A DNA stretch of 64,000 bases from Fuscovulum ytuae. GTDB lineage: Bacteria; Pseudomonadota; Alphaproteobacteria; Rhodobacterales; Rhodobacteraceae. Below are positions 42,586 through 53,017 of the stretch, in pieces. The translations under genes were made by a program, and so were the position numbers. The DNA lies in NCBI RefSeq assembly GCF_029953595.1, contig NZ_CP124535.1, positions 372,001 through 436,000 of the forward strand, given 5' to 3'. Below the pieces are notes generated by a model. The model was not told the origin of the DNA. It did no database searches and saw nothing but the letters and a program-made list of their open reading frames with translations. Each line of letters begins with the position of its first letter. Positions within the stretch are counted from its first letter, which is position 1.

Positions 42586-44279
42586 TGGTGACGGGGTTGG
42601 GTGGTCGGGCAGGCGCGGCGGGTTTTGAAAAGACAGCGCGGAATGCGGCGATTTGGTTTTCCCCCGATGGTTATGACCCCGACAAGGGGGTGAACGGGCG
42701 TCGCATGGCGGGCGACAGCTTCTTGCGCGGCTGGTTCCGCCATGCTGGCGTGGAAGAATGGCTGGGCGTGGCGCATTCGCCATCGAGCGAAAGGGCCTTC
42801 CGTGCTTTGGCCGAAATGCATCGCCCCGGCGATGCGGTGCGGGTGGAACGGCTGGAAAATGCCCGCGCCATTGCGCCTGTCGGAACGATGTTCTTTTCCG
42901 GCCCGAATTTCGATGCAGAGACGTGGCGGCGCGCAATCTGGGGGGCGACGGCCTATTCGATCTGCGGGATCACGCATACGATTTCGACCAAGGCGGTGAT
43001 GGAGGGGGCGTGGCATCTGCGAGCCAGTCCGCAGGCGGAATGGGATGCGGTGATCTGCACGTCGCGCGCGGTGAAGGCGGCGCTTTCGACGCAGTTGGAC
43101 ATGATCGACGACTTCCTTGCCAATCGGTTCGGGAGCGTTATGCCGCCGAGGGCGCAGATGCCGATCATCCCCTTGGGCGTCGAATGCGATGCCTTTAACC
43201 CCGACCCCAAGGCCGGGGCCACGCTGCGGGAGGAACTGGGCATCGCCAATGCAGACAGCGTGGCCTTGGTGGTGGCGCGGCTAAGCCCGCATGAAAAGTT
43301 TGACCCTTTGCCGGTCTATCTTGCCTTGCAACGGGCACAGGCGGGGACGGGGCGGCGGTTGCATCTGATCCTTTATGGCGATTTCGCGGATGAGTATGGG
43401 CGGCGGATATTCCTTGCGACGGCGGGTGAGGTCATGCCTGATGTCACCCTGCATCATCTTCCTCATCGTGATGCAGAGCGGCGTCTGGCAGCCTTGTCTG
43501 CGGCCGAGATGTTCCTGTTTCCTATCGACAATCTTCAGGAAAGCTTTGGCATCGCTCCGGTTGAGGCGATGGCGGCGGGCCTGCCCGTCGTCGCGTCGGA
43601 TTGGGACGGCATCCGCGATACGGTGGATGGTGACGCGGGCATTCGCATCCCCGTCATCGGGGCGCGGGTGGAACATGTGACGGGCACGGGGCTGCTCTAT
43701 CAGGGCGGAACGGATAATTACGTTCAGTACCTTAGCCAGCTTTCGGCCGTCACGGCGATTGATGTCGCCAAGATGGCGGATGCGGTTCGCGCCCTTATGA
43801 CCCAGCCAGATTTGCGGGCAAAAATGGGGGCGGCAGGGCGTGCGCGGGCGCGATCCCTTTTTGATTGGAGCGCGGTCGTTCCGGTCATGCAGGATTTGTT
43901 TGCCGAACTGGGCGCTATCCGGCAAAGGGCCGATCCGGCGCGTCATCCGCCGATCCCTGCCGCGCGTTTGCCCGTTGCGCCGTCGCCCGCGCTGTATTTC
44001 TCAAGCTTTCCCACCCGCGCCTTGCCGCGCGAGATGACCTATCGCTGGGTCGGGGGCGCGCTTGCGTTGGCCCGGTTGTGGTCTTTGCGCGATTATGCGA
44101 CCACACGCCGTGTCTTTGAGACAGCAGGGGATGTGGAGGCTGCGGCCGAAGCCTTGGCCGCGCTGGGTGAGGCGACAGCAGCCGGGATCGCGGCGGTGAC
44201 GGGAAAGACCACCATTCGCACGGAGCGCTGTCTTCTTTGGCTGATGAAATACGGATACGCAGAGGAAAGCAGGCCATGA
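42582..44279 (+). CDS. GT4 glycosyltransferase with extended C-terminus
   Basis: 565 residues from the ATG at 42582, overlapping the previous stop (ATGATG, so 42585 is also possible). The GT-B core is clear: ITHTISTKAVMEGAW and AVICTSRAVKAALS in the N-lobe, IIPLGVECDAFNP, VVARLSPHEKFDPLPVYLAL, and DNLQESFGIAPVEAMAAGLPVVASDWDG with the E-x7-E site. After about residue 430 comes an extra C-terminal region of some 130 residues rich in alanine and arginine, not typical of the family. It is coupled to the SDR gene by a 4-bp overlap. Confidence 0.88.
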   Translation: MMVTGLGGRAGAAGFEKTARNAAIWFSPDGYDPDKGVNGRRMAGDSFLRGWFRHAGVEEWLGVAHSPSSERAFRALAEMHRPGDAVRVERLENARAIAPVGTMFFSGPNFDAETWRRAIWGATAYSICGITHTISTKAVMEGAWHLRASPQAEWDAVICTSRAVKAALSTQLDMIDDFLANRFGSVMPPRAQMPIIPLGVECDAFNPDPKAGATLREELGIANADSVALVVARLSPHEKFDPLPVYLALQRAQAGTGRRLHLILYGDFADEYGRRIFLATAGEVMPDVTLHHLPHRDAERRLAALSAAEMFLFPIDNLQESFGIAPVEAMAAGLPVVASDWDGIRDTVDGDAGIRIPVIGARVEHVTGTGLLYQGGTDNYVQYLSQLSAVTAIDVAKMADAVRALMTQPDLRAKMGAAGRARARSLFDWSAVVPVMQDLFAELGAIRQRADPARHPPIPAARLPVAPSPALYFSSFPTRALPREMTYRWVGGALALARLWSLRDYATTRRVFETAGDVEAAAEALAALGEATAAGIAAVTGKTTIRTERCLLWLMKYGYAEESRP

Positions 44280-45010
44280 ACGGACATATCCTGATCACGG
44301 GCGCAGGCAGCGGCATCGGGCGTGCGACTGCACGGGCCTTCCTTGCCGCAGGCTGGCAGGTGGCGCTGGTCGGGCGGCGGCGGGATGCGCTGGAGGAAAC
44401 GGCAGGCGACAGTGGCGCGCTGATCCTGCCTGCGGATGTGGGCGATCCGGCAGAGGTGGAGGCGGTCTTCGCCGCAGTGGCGCGGGATTGGGGGCGGTTG
44501 GATGTTCTGTTCAACAATGCCGGGATTTTGGTCAAGGCCGCGCCGATCGACGAAATTCCGGTGGAGGATTGGCTGCGGCTTGAACGTGTGAACATCACCG
44601 GTATGTTTTTATGCGCGCGTGCGGCCTTTGGCCTTATGCGTCGGCAGACGCCGCAGGGCGGGCGGATCATTAATAACGGGTCGATCTCGGCCCATGCGCC
44701 CCGGCCCGGATCGGCGCCCTATACGACGTCGAAACATGCGGTAACGGGGCTTACGAAAACGCTTGCCCTTGACGGGCGGCGTTTTGATATCGCCTGCGGT
44801 CAGATCGATATCGGCAATGCCCTGACCGAAATGGCCGCCGCTTTCACAAAAGGTGTGCCGCAGGCGGATGGGTCGGTAAAGGTAGAACCCGTCATGGATG
44901 TTTCCCATGTCGCCGAAGCCGTGTTGCACATGGCAAACCTGCCGCTGTCGACGAACATCCCCTTCCTGACGATCATGGCGCGGGACATGCCATTTGTCGG
45001 ACGGGGATGA
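44276..45010 (+). CDS. Short-chain dehydrogenase/reductase
   Basis: 244 residues from the ATG at 44276 (AGAGGAAAG upstream). The cofactor loop is ITGAGSGIGRAT, the structural motif FNNAGI is at about residue 81, and the catalytic Ser and Tyr-x3-Lys are in NNGSISAH and APYTTSKHA. These are classical SDR features for NAD(P)-dependent oxidation or reduction of an alcohol or ketone. It ends the three-gene plus-strand unit with the methyltransferase and GT4 genes, so a sugar or nucleotide-sugar substrate is possible but not shown. It converges with the ArsR-type gene. Confidence 0.92.
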   Translation: MNGHILITGAGSGIGRATARAFLAAGWQVALVGRRRDALEETAGDSGALILPADVGDPAEVEAVFAAVARDWGRLDVLFNNAGILVKAAPIDEIPVEDWLRLERVNITGMFLCARAAFGLMRRQTPQGGRIINNGSISAHAPRPGSAPYTTSKHAVTGLTKTLALDGRRFDIACGQIDIGNALTEMAAAFTKGVPQADGSVKVEPVMDVSHVAEAVLHMANLPLSTNIPFLTIMARDMPFVGRG

Positions 45011-45013
45011 CCC

Positions 45014-45376
45014 TTACACCTCGCGGCAGAACATGTCGTAGACCAGCGCGATGGTGCGGCTGACCTTGGGGTCTTGAATGGAGTAGAAGATCGCCTTGCC
45101 TTCGCGGCGGCAAGCGACGAGGCCTTCCAGACGCAGGCGCGCCAATTGCTGGCTGACGGCGGCCTGACGTTGATCGAGCAGGCGTTCCAGTTCGGTGACC
45201 GACTTTTCGCCCGACGAAAGGTGGCACAGGATCATCAGCCGCCCCTCATGCGACAGCGCCTTCAGAAATGCCGCCGCCGCCGTGGCGCGTTCGGTCATTT
45301 CATCCACGGCAAGATGGCCGCAGCCATCCTGTGCGTCATCGGGTTGAAGTTCGCTCAGAGGCACCCGCAATTGCAT
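45014..45376 (-). CDS. ArsR-family regulator of the SqrR/BigR persulfide-sensing type
   Basis: 120 residues from the ATG at 45376 with AAGG upstream; a GTG at 45409 is the alternative. The winged helix is clear: ALSHEGRLMILCHLSSGEKSV, TELERLLDQRQAAVSQQLARL, then LVACRREGKAIFYSI. Cys51 (in MILC) and Cys117 (in DMFC) are 66 residues apart, the same spacing as the redox cysteines of SqrR (41/107) and BigR, which sense sulfane sulfur. Two further cysteines (19, 89) are present. No sulfide:quinone reductase gene is adjacent, so targets may lie elsewhere or include its own promoter in the 132-bp gap upstream. Confidence 0.85.
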   Translation of the reverse strand: MQLRVPLSELQPDDAQDGCGHLAVDEMTERATAAAAFLKALSHEGRLMILCHLSSGEKSVTELERLLDQRQAAVSQQLARLRLEGLVACRREGKAIFYSIQDPKVSRTIALVYDMFCREV

Positions 45377-45508
45377 GTCCTGCCTTACCCTTTCCTTAGC
45401 CTGTATCACAGCAAGGCGCTGCTGGCGATATGGTCCGCCATGCCATCTTGCCGCGTTCGCTGCTCTCTTGCGCTTCAGATGGGGTATGTCTTGCCGATTT
45501 AAAGTGGA

Positions 45509-46012
45509 TCAGAAGGCAAAATCGCCGAAATGCCCTTGGGAAAAGATCAGCGGGGCACCGTTTCGGAACGCCGCGCGTCGCACCGCGCCGATAAGGATTA
45601 GGTGATCGCCTCCATCGTGAGTGGCGTGGCGGGCACATTCAAAGCGGGCAAGAGTGCCGTTCAGGACGGGCAGGCCATCTGGGCCACTTGTCCAGTTCAG
45701 ACCATCGAAACTGGCCCCATTGCGGGTGAAGCGGGCGGCGATGTCGCGTTCTTCACGCCCAAGGATGTGGATGGCAAAGGTGTCCGCCGCAACAAAGGCG
45801 GCGGCGCGCGAAGAGGCGCGGTCGACTGACCAAAGCACCAGCGCCGGGTCAAGCGAGACGGAGGCGAAGCTGTTTACCGTGATCCCCAGCGGGCCGTCAG
45901 GGCCGCGGCAGGTGATGACGGTGACGCCCGTGGCAAAGCGCCCAAGCGCATCGCGCAAGGCGCGGCCTGTTTCGGGGCCTGGTGTGAATTCAAGCGGGGA
46001 CGGGTCGGTCAT
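45509..46012 (-). CDS. Flavin reductase family protein
   Basis: 167 residues. RDALGRFATGVTVITCRGPDGPLGITVNSFASVSLDPALVLWSV spans the FMN-binding strand-loop of the flavin reductase/DIM6 family, given here in pieces: RFATGVTVIT, GITVNSFASVSLDP and FAIHILGREERDIAARF. The length is typical. These proteins use NAD(P)H to supply reduced flavin to a partner monooxygenase. No monooxygenase gene is adjacent, so the partner is unknown. Confidence 0.88.
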   Translation of the reverse strand: MTDPSPLEFTPGPETGRALRDALGRFATGVTVITCRGPDGPLGITVNSFASVSLDPALVLWSVDRASSRAAAFVAADTFAIHILGREERDIAARFTRNGASFDGLNWTSGPDGLPVLNGTLARFECARHATHDGGDHLILIGAVRRAAFRNGAPLIFSQGHFGDFAF

Positions 46013-46148
46013 GGGGCGGGCCTCGTGCGATGCGGGCTGTTCAGATAAGGGTTTTCACCTCGAGGGCAATGGCGGATCTGAAGGCAGGGGGATGCGCCCG
46101 TTACAGAGCGGCGCTAGGCTGCGGCGCGACTCAGCGAGGAGGATCTTC

Positions 46149-47102
46149 ATGCAGCGACCGCTTTCCGCCTTTACGGCATCGGGACGCTTTTGGCGCGGCA
46201 ATCTGCATACCCATTCCACCCGGTCGGACGGGGTGCTTTCACCAGAAGAGGTGTGCCGCCGCTATCGCGCGGAAGGCTATGATTTCCTTGCCCTGACCGA
46301 TCATTTCGTGGGGCTGTGGGGCTATCCGATCGTGGATACGGTTCCCTTCCGAACCGAAGGCTTCACCACCATCCTTGGGGCAGAGCTGCATTCGGGCGCG
46401 ATGGCCAATGGCGAGTTGTGGCATATCCTTGCCGTCGGCCTGCCGCCGGATTTCGCCCCGTCGCATTCCCCGGATTTCCTGCCGCGCCCCGATCAGGAAA
46501 CGGCGGCCGAGATTGCCGCGCGGGCGGTGGCGGCGGGGGCTTTCGTGGCCATTGCCCATCCGCAATGGTCTGGCCTGACGCTGGCCGATGCGCGGACGAT
46601 CACGGCGGCCCATGCGGTAGAGGTCTATAACCACGGTTGCGCCGCAGGCTGCGACCGACCGGACGGCTTTGCCATCGCGGACCTTCTGCTGAGCGAAGGG
46701 CGCAAGCTTTCGATGATCGCCACGGATGACGCCCATTTCTCGGAACCCGATCATTTTGGCGGCTGGGTCATGGTGAAGGCCGAGGAGAACGCGCCGGAGG
46801 CCTTGCTTGCCGCGCTGAAGCGGGGGGATTTCTATTCCTCGCAAGGGCCGGAATTGCGCGACGTGCGGATCGAGGGGGATGCGGTGGTGGTCGAAAGCTC
46901 TGCCGTGGCCTCGGTCATCGTGCAGGGCTGGGGGACGGGGGCGAAAGGGGTGCACGGGGCATCCATGACCCGGACCGAGGTGCCGCTGGCGCGGCTCCTC
47001 AACAGTCCGTGGCTGCGTGTGACGGTGATCGATGCGGCGGGCAAGCGGGCGTGGTCAAACCCGTTCTGGCGCGATACCGAAGGCGGGAACCCACGGGTCT
47101 GA
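46149..47102 (+). CDS. PHP-domain phosphoesterase-like protein
   Basis: 317 residues from the ATG at 46149, with GAGGAGG 6 bases upstream. The metal-binding motifs of PHP hydrolases appear in order: NLHTHSTRSDG (about 19-29), FLALTDHF, ILGAELHSG, FVAIAHPQWSG and IATDDAHFSEPDHFGG. The C-terminal third is beta-rich and ends WSNPFWRDT. PHP proteins of this kind hydrolyse small phosphoesters. The natural substrate is unknown. It is divergent from the flavin reductase gene and convergent with hutU. Confidence 0.88.
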   Translation: MQRPLSAFTASGRFWRGNLHTHSTRSDGVLSPEEVCRRYRAEGYDFLALTDHFVGLWGYPIVDTVPFRTEGFTTILGAELHSGAMANGELWHILAVGLPPDFAPSHSPDFLPRPDQETAAEIAARAVAAGAFVAIAHPQWSGLTLADARTITAAHAVEVYNHGCAAGCDRPDGFAIADLLLSEGRKLSMIATDDAHFSEPDHFGGWVMVKAEENAPEALLAALKRGDFYSSQGPELRDVRIEGDAVVVESSAVASVIVQGWGTGAKGVHGASMTRTEVPLARLLNSPWLRVTVIDAAGKRAWSNPFWRDTEGGNPRV

Positions 47103-47111
47103 GGCGCGCAA

Positions 47112-47139
47112 CCCCTTCATTTTCTGTCTGAAACTATCC
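47112..47139 (+). repeat. 3'-flanking element with core CATTTTCTGTCTGAA, copy 1
   Basis: The core CATTTTCTGTCTGAA (47118-47132) is preceded by CCCCTT and followed by a TATCC block. It begins 9 bases after the PHP gene stop. The same core occurs at 63924-63951 and, inverted, at 53931-53949, each time just after a stop codon and beside a G/C-rich hairpin. Confidence 0.7.
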
Positions 47140-47169
47140 TGCGGGGGATGAATGCGTCGCAGGCGAAGA

Positions 47170-47188
47170 GGGGGGCGCAAAGCCCCCC
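47170..47188. terminator. Terminator between PHP gene and hutU
   Basis: GGGGGGC at 47170-47176 pairs with GCCCCCC at 47182-47188 over a 5-nt loop, 8 bases from the hutU stop. It is suited to ending the minus-strand hut transcript and can also act on the plus strand, where a short T-rich stretch follows. Confidence 0.8.
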
Positions 47189-47196
47189 TGTCTGTT

Positions 47197-48879
47197 TCAA
47201 TTCCCCAGAATACCCGGCAGACGCAGGTTCATGGCGCGGGCATGATCGAGCGCGATGTCATAGCCCGCATCGGCATGGCGCATCACGCCCGTGGCCGGGT
47301 CGTTCCAGAGCACATTGTTCAGGCGGCGCGCGGCATCCTCGGTACCATCCGCCACGATGACCATCCCGGAATGCTGTGAAAAGCCCATACCAACGCCGCC
47401 GCCATGATGCAGCGACACCCATGTCGCGCCCGATGCCGTGTTCAGAAGCGCATTCAGAAGTGGCCAGTCCGATACCGCATCCGATCCGTCCCGCATTGCC
47501 TCTGTCTCGCGGTTGGGAGAGGCGACAGAGCCGCTATCGAGATGGTCGCGGCCGATGACAACGGGGGCCTTCAACTCGCCCGATTTCACCATATCGTTGA
47601 ACATCAGCCCGGCGCGGTGCCGGTCGCCCAGCCCGATCCAACAGATGCGGGCGGGCAGGCCTTGGAAGGCGATCCGTTCCTGCGCCATATCCAGCCAGCG
47701 GTGCAGATGGGCGTTTTCGGGGAAAAGCCGCTTCATCGCGCGGTCGGTGGCGTAGATATCCTCGGGGTCACCCGACAGCGCGCACCAGCGGAAGGGGCCG
47801 ATCCCTTTGCAAAAGAGGGGGCGGATATAGGCAGGAACAAAGCCGGGGAAGGCGAAGGCATTCTCCAACCCCTCATCCAGTGCCACCTGTCTGATATTGT
47901 TGCCATAATCCAGCGTGGGCACGCCCGCATTCCAGAAATCCACCATCGCGGCGACATGGGCGCGCATAGAGGCGCGGGCGGCCTTTTCCACGGCCTTTGG
48001 ATCGGTTTCCTGCTTGGCCCGCCATTCCGCGGTGGTCCAGCCTGCGGGGCAATAACCATGTAGCGGATCATGGGCCGAGGTCTGGTCGGTGACGATGTCG
48101 GGGCGGGGGCCGCCTGCCTTCATCCGGGCGACGAGTTCAGGAAAGATTTCGGCGGCATTGCCGAGAAGGCCCACGGATTTCGCCTCTCCCTTCGAGGTCC
48201 AGTCGGCGATGAGGGCAAGGGCTTCGTCCAGCGTATGGGCCTTGGCATCCAGATAGCGGGTGCGGATGCGGAAATCGATGCGGGTTTCATCCACCTCGAC
48301 CGCAAGGCATGAGGCACCCGCCATGACAGCTGCAAGGGGTTGCGCACCGCCCATCCCGCCAAGACCCCCGGTCAGAATCCAGCGGCCCGAAAGGGAGCCG
48401 CCGTAGTGCTGGCGGCCTGCTTCGGCGAAGGTTTCATAGGTGCCTTGGACGATGCCTTGCGTGCCGATATAGATCCACGACCCAGCGGTCATCTGGCCAT
48501 ACATGGCCAGGCCTTTCTTATCCAACTCGTTGAAATGATCCCAATTTGCCCAATGAGGGACGAGGTTGGAATTGGCGATCAGAACACGCGGCGCGTCCTT
48601 GTGGGTGCGGAAAACGCCCACAGGTTTGCCGGATTGCACGAGAAGGGTTTCGTCATCGTTCAGGGTTTTCAGCGTAGCAACGATGCGGTCGAAATCTTCC
48701 CATGTCCGGGCAGCGCGGCCGATGCCGCCATAGACCACCAGTTCATGAGGGTTCTCGGCCACATCGGGATGCAGGTTGTTCATCAGCATCCGCATCGGGG
48801 CCTCTGTCAGCCAGCTTTTGGCGGTGATTTCCGGGCCGGTGGGGGGGTAGATGTCGCGGAGATTATGACGCTTGTTCAT
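47197..48879 (-). CDS. hutU: Urocanate hydratase
   Basis: 560 residues, the normal length. It converts urocanate to imidazolonepropionate with tightly bound NAD+, the second step of histidine breakdown. The N-terminus [20 protein letters not shown] and the segment [15 protein letters not shown] are highly characteristic, as are [20 protein letters not shown] (NAD-binding) and [20 protein letters not shown], which contains the cysteine near the active site. A short leader separates it from hutH (12 bp between stop and start). It is the last gene of the hutIHU transcript. Confidence 0.97.
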   Translation of the reverse strand: MNKRHNLRDIYPPTGPEITAKSWLTEAPMRMLMNNLHPDVAENPHELVVYGGIGRAARTWEDFDRIVATLKTLNDDETLLVQSGKPVGVFRTHKDAPRVLIANSNLVPHWANWDHFNELDKKGLAMYGQMTAGSWIYIGTQGIVQGTYETFAEAGRQHYGGSLSGRWILTGGLGGMGGAQPLAAVMAGASCLAVEVDETRIDFRIRTRYLDAKAHTLDEALALIADWTSKGEAKSVGLLGNAAEIFPELVARMKAGGPRPDIVTDQTSAHDPLHGYCPAGWTTAEWRAKQETDPKAVEKAARASMRAHVAAMVDFWNAGVPTLDYGNNIRQVALDEGLENAFAFPGFVPAYIRPLFCKGIGPFRWCALSGDPEDIYATDRAMKRLFPENAHLHRWLDMAQERIAFQGLPARICWIGLGDRHRAGLMFNDMVKSGELKAPVVIGRDHLDSGSVASPNRETEAMRDGSDAVSDWPLLNALLNTASGATWVSLHHGGGVGMGFSQHSGMVIVADGTEDAARRLNNVLWNDPATGVMRHADAGYDIALDHARAMNLRLPGILGN

Positions 48880-48891
48880 AGGGTTTACCCT

Positions 48892-50410
<1,519 letters not shown>

Positions 50411-50421
<11 letters not shown>

Positions 50422-51598
50422 GATGGCCTCCGAAGATTGATTTGTGCAAAGCCTCGGCCCCGATGCGGTAGGAAAGTTCGGCCGGATGGGTCAGGTTCCA
50501 AAGGCAAAGATCGGCGCGCATGCCGGGGGCAAGGGTGCCGCGATCGGCCAGACCCAGCGCGCGGGCCGCATGGGCGGTCGTGCCAAGAAGCGCCTCTTCC
50601 GGGGTCATGCGAAAGAGGGTGCAGGCCATGTTCATGGCCAAGGGCAGCGAGGTCATGGGGGATGAGCCGGGATTGCAATCGGTGGCGACGGCCATCGGGA
50701 CACCCGCCGCACGCAGGGCCGTGATCGGGGGGATATGGGTGTCGCGAAGTGTGTAGAAGGCCCCCGGCAGGATACCCGCCACGGTGCCCGCGCGGGCCAT
50801 TGCCGCGATGCCTTCGGCAGAGAGATGTTCCAAGTGATCGGCAGAGAGGGCGGCATGGCGGGCCGCGAGTTCCGCGCCGCTTTGATCTGAGAGTTGTTCG
50901 GCATGAAGTTTCACCCGCAGGCCCAAGGCGCGGGCGGCGGTGAAGAGGCGGTCCACCTGCGCAGGCGTGAAGGCAATGGTTTCGCAGAAGGCGTCTACGG
51001 CATCGATCAGGCCTTCGGCCTTCGCGGCGCTGAGCGAGGGGATCGCAACCTCATTGATATAGCCATCCGCATTTCCCTTATATTCCGGGGGGATGGCATG
51101 GGCGGCGAGGTGGGTGGTGGTGATCGTGACAGGGCGCAACTGGCCGAGGCGGCGGGCGGCGCGGAGCATTTTCAGCTCATCCTCCGCAGTAAGGCCGTAG
51201 CCGGATTTGATTTCGACGGTGGTCATGCCTTGGGCGATCATCGCGTCGAGGCGGGGGAGGGATTGGGCGATCAGGTCGTCTTCGGAAGCAGCGCGGGTGG
51301 CAGTGACGGTGGAGAGGATGCCGCCGCCTTGGCGGGCGATCTCTTCGTAGCTGGCGCCTTGCAGGCGCAGTTCAAATTCGGCGGCGCGGTTGCCTGCGAA
51401 GACCAGATGGGTATGGGCATCGATCAGGCCGGGGGTAAGGAGTTTTCCATTTAGGTCAATGGTTTGCGCCTTTGGTGCCGCGCTGCGAGGCCCGATCCAG
51501 GCGATCGTTTCGCCTTCGATCAAAAGGGCCGCATCTGGGATTAGCCCATAGCCGCCCTGCATCGTGGCCGCCGTGATCCCGGTGAGGAGAATCGCCAT
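50411..51598 (-). CDS. hutI: Imidazolonepropionase
   Basis: 395 residues from the ATG at 51598. It opens imidazolonepropionate to formiminoglutamate, the third step. The amidohydrolase metal site is in [20 protein letters not shown], followed by [39 protein letters not shown] and [11 protein letters not shown], all typical of HutI. The gene is first in the hutIHU unit and is preceded by the palindromic operator and a strong promoter. A long open frame continues upstream but crosses that operator and is not coding. Confidence 0.97.
50427..50431 (-). promoter_or_regulatory. Shine-Dalgarno for hutH TTG start
   Basis: On the minus strand GGAGG stands 5 bases ahead of the TTG at 50421, inside the end of hutI. 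It fixes the non-ATG start of hutH; no ATG lies nearby in frame before the conserved N-terminus. Confidence 0.7.
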
Positions 51599-51629
51599 CC
51601 CATCTTGCCTTATGTCTGAGGTTGACGTT

Positions 51630-51657
51630 ATTATGTATATACATAAAGACCTGTCAA
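51630..51657 (-). promoter_or_regulatory. hutI promoter
   Basis: On the minus strand a perfect -35 TTGACA (51657-51652) is followed after 16 bases by CATAAT (51635-51630), one base from the -10 consensus. The predicted start would lie about 25-30 bases before the hutI ATG. The operator palindrome fills the spacer, so bound repressor would block polymerase. Confidence 0.78.
51631..51646. promoter_or_regulatory. HutC operator palindrome
   Basis: TTATGTATATACATAA is a perfect 16-bp palindrome in the 72-bp hutI-hutF divergent region. Its centre GTATATAC fits the GT-N-TA-N-AC core bound by HutC/FarR-type GntR regulators. A HutC-like gene lies downstream of hutF, so one site can control both arms of the locus, with urocanate as the likely inducer. 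Confidence 0.85.
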
Positions 51658-51670
51658 GCGAGGGGCTGAG

Positions 51671-53017
51671 ATGTTGATCCATGCAGAACGCGCGTTGTTG
51701 CCAAAGGGCTGGGCGTCGGATGTGGGGGTGCGTATCGAGGGCGGGCGGGTGGTGGCGGTGGGGCCAGCCATGGGTGGCCAGCGGGTGGGCTGCCTGTTGC
51801 CCGCGCCCGTAAACCTGCATTCGCACGCCTTTCAGCGCGCGATGGCGGGGATGACAGAGCGGCGAAGTGCCGGGCAGGACAGTTTCTGGACCTGGCGTTC
51901 GTTGATGTATCGCTTTCTGGACCGCTTGACGCCCGAGGATGTGGAGGCAATCGCCGCGCAGGTGATGGTTGAGATGGCAGAAGCCGGGTTCGCCGCCGTG
52001 GCGGAGTTCCATTATCTGCATCATCAGCCCGGAGGCGTGCCTTATGCCAATCTGGCAGAAATGTCTGAACGCATCGTCAACGCGGCGGAAGAAACCGGGT
52101 TTGGCCTGACGCTGCTGCCGGTTCTCTATCAGCGTGGCGGCTGTGACGGGCGGGCGCTGTCGGCAGGGCAGATGCGGTTTGGCAATGATCCGGAGCGGTT
52201 CGCACGGATGTGGGAGGGGGCGGCCGCGGCGGTGAAACGGTTGCCGGATGGGGCAACGGGGGTTGCGCCGCATTCGCTGCGGGCGGTGGATGTGGCGGGG
52301 TTGCAGATGGCAGAGCGGCTTGCCCCCGATGCGCCGATCCACATTCATCTGGCTGAGCAAGTGGCTGAAGTGGAAGAGGTTTCTGCCGCTTATGGGGCGC
52401 GTCCGGTAGAGTGGCTTTTGGCCAATGCGGCGGTGGATGGGCGTTGGTGCCCGATCCATTGCACCCAGATGACCGAGGCCGAAACAGTGGCCTTGGCGCG
52501 TTCCGGGGCCGTGGCGGGGCTGTGCCCGATCACCGAGGCAAATCTGGGCGATGGCATCTTTGACGGGGTGCGCTTTGCAGGCGCGGGAGGGCGCTGGGGC
52601 GTGGGGTCGGACAGCAATGTGCGTATCTCGTTGGCCGAGGAATTGCGGCTGTTTGAGTATTCGCAGCGGTTGCGCGATCGGGGGCGGGCGATGCTGGCCG
52701 AGGGTTCCCGGTCGACCGGGCGAGTGCTGTGGGAGGGGGCGGTGCAAGGGGGGGCGATGGCGGCGGGCCGCGCCTCTGGCGCGATCTGCGAGGGGGCGGT
52801 GGCGGATCTTGTGGCGCTGGATATGGGATCGGTCCATCTGGCGGGGCGGGAAGCGGATGAGATCCTTGATGCCTTTGTTTTTGCAGGAAATGATGCGCTT
52901 GTGGCCGAGGTCTGGTCGGCCGGGCGGCATATCGTGACGGGGGGGCGGCATGTGGCGCGGGAGCGCGTGGAAGGGCGGTTCCGCGCGGTGATGGCGGGCC
53001 TGCGGGAGCGGGCGTGA
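51671..53017 (+). CDS. hutF: Formimidoylglutamate deiminase
   Basis: 448 residues with GAGGGG 5 bases before the ATG. The enzyme removes ammonia from formiminoglutamate to give N-formylglutamate, which defines the five-step histidine route. Amidohydrolase motifs are APVNLHSHAFQRAMAGM, AEFHYLHHQPGG, IHIHLAEQVAEVEE, PIHCTQMTEAE and VGSDSNVRISLAEELRLFE, typical of HutF. Its stop overlaps the hutC start. The last enzyme expected, N-formylglutamate deformylase (HutG), is not in the window. Confidence 0.96.
   Translation: MLIHAERALLPKGWASDVGVRIEGGRVVAVGPAMGGQRVGCLLPAPVNLHSHAFQRAMAGMTERRSAGQDSFWTWRSLMYRFLDRLTPEDVEAIAAQVMVEMAEAGFAAVAEFHYLHHQPGGVPYANLAEMSERIVNAAEETGFGLTLLPVLYQRGGCDGRALSAGQMRFGNDPERFARMWEGAAAAVKRLPDGATGVAPHSLRAVDVAGLQMAERLAPDAPIHIHLAEQVAEVEEVSAAYGARPVEWLLANAAVDGRWCPIHCTQMTEAETVALARSGAVAGLCPITEANLGDGIFDGVRFAGAGGRWGVGSDSNVRISLAEELRLFEYSQRLRDRGRAMLAEGSRSTGRVLWEGAVQGGAMAAGRASGAICEGAVADLVALDMGSVHLAGREADEILDAFVFAGNDALVAEVWSAGRHIVTGGRHVARERVEGRFRAVMAGLRERA

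Noticed and set aside
51599-52951. Upstream extension of hutI by about 450 codons
   Set aside because: It would run through the operator and promoter and across hutF on the other strand. The conserved HutI N-terminus begins at 51598.
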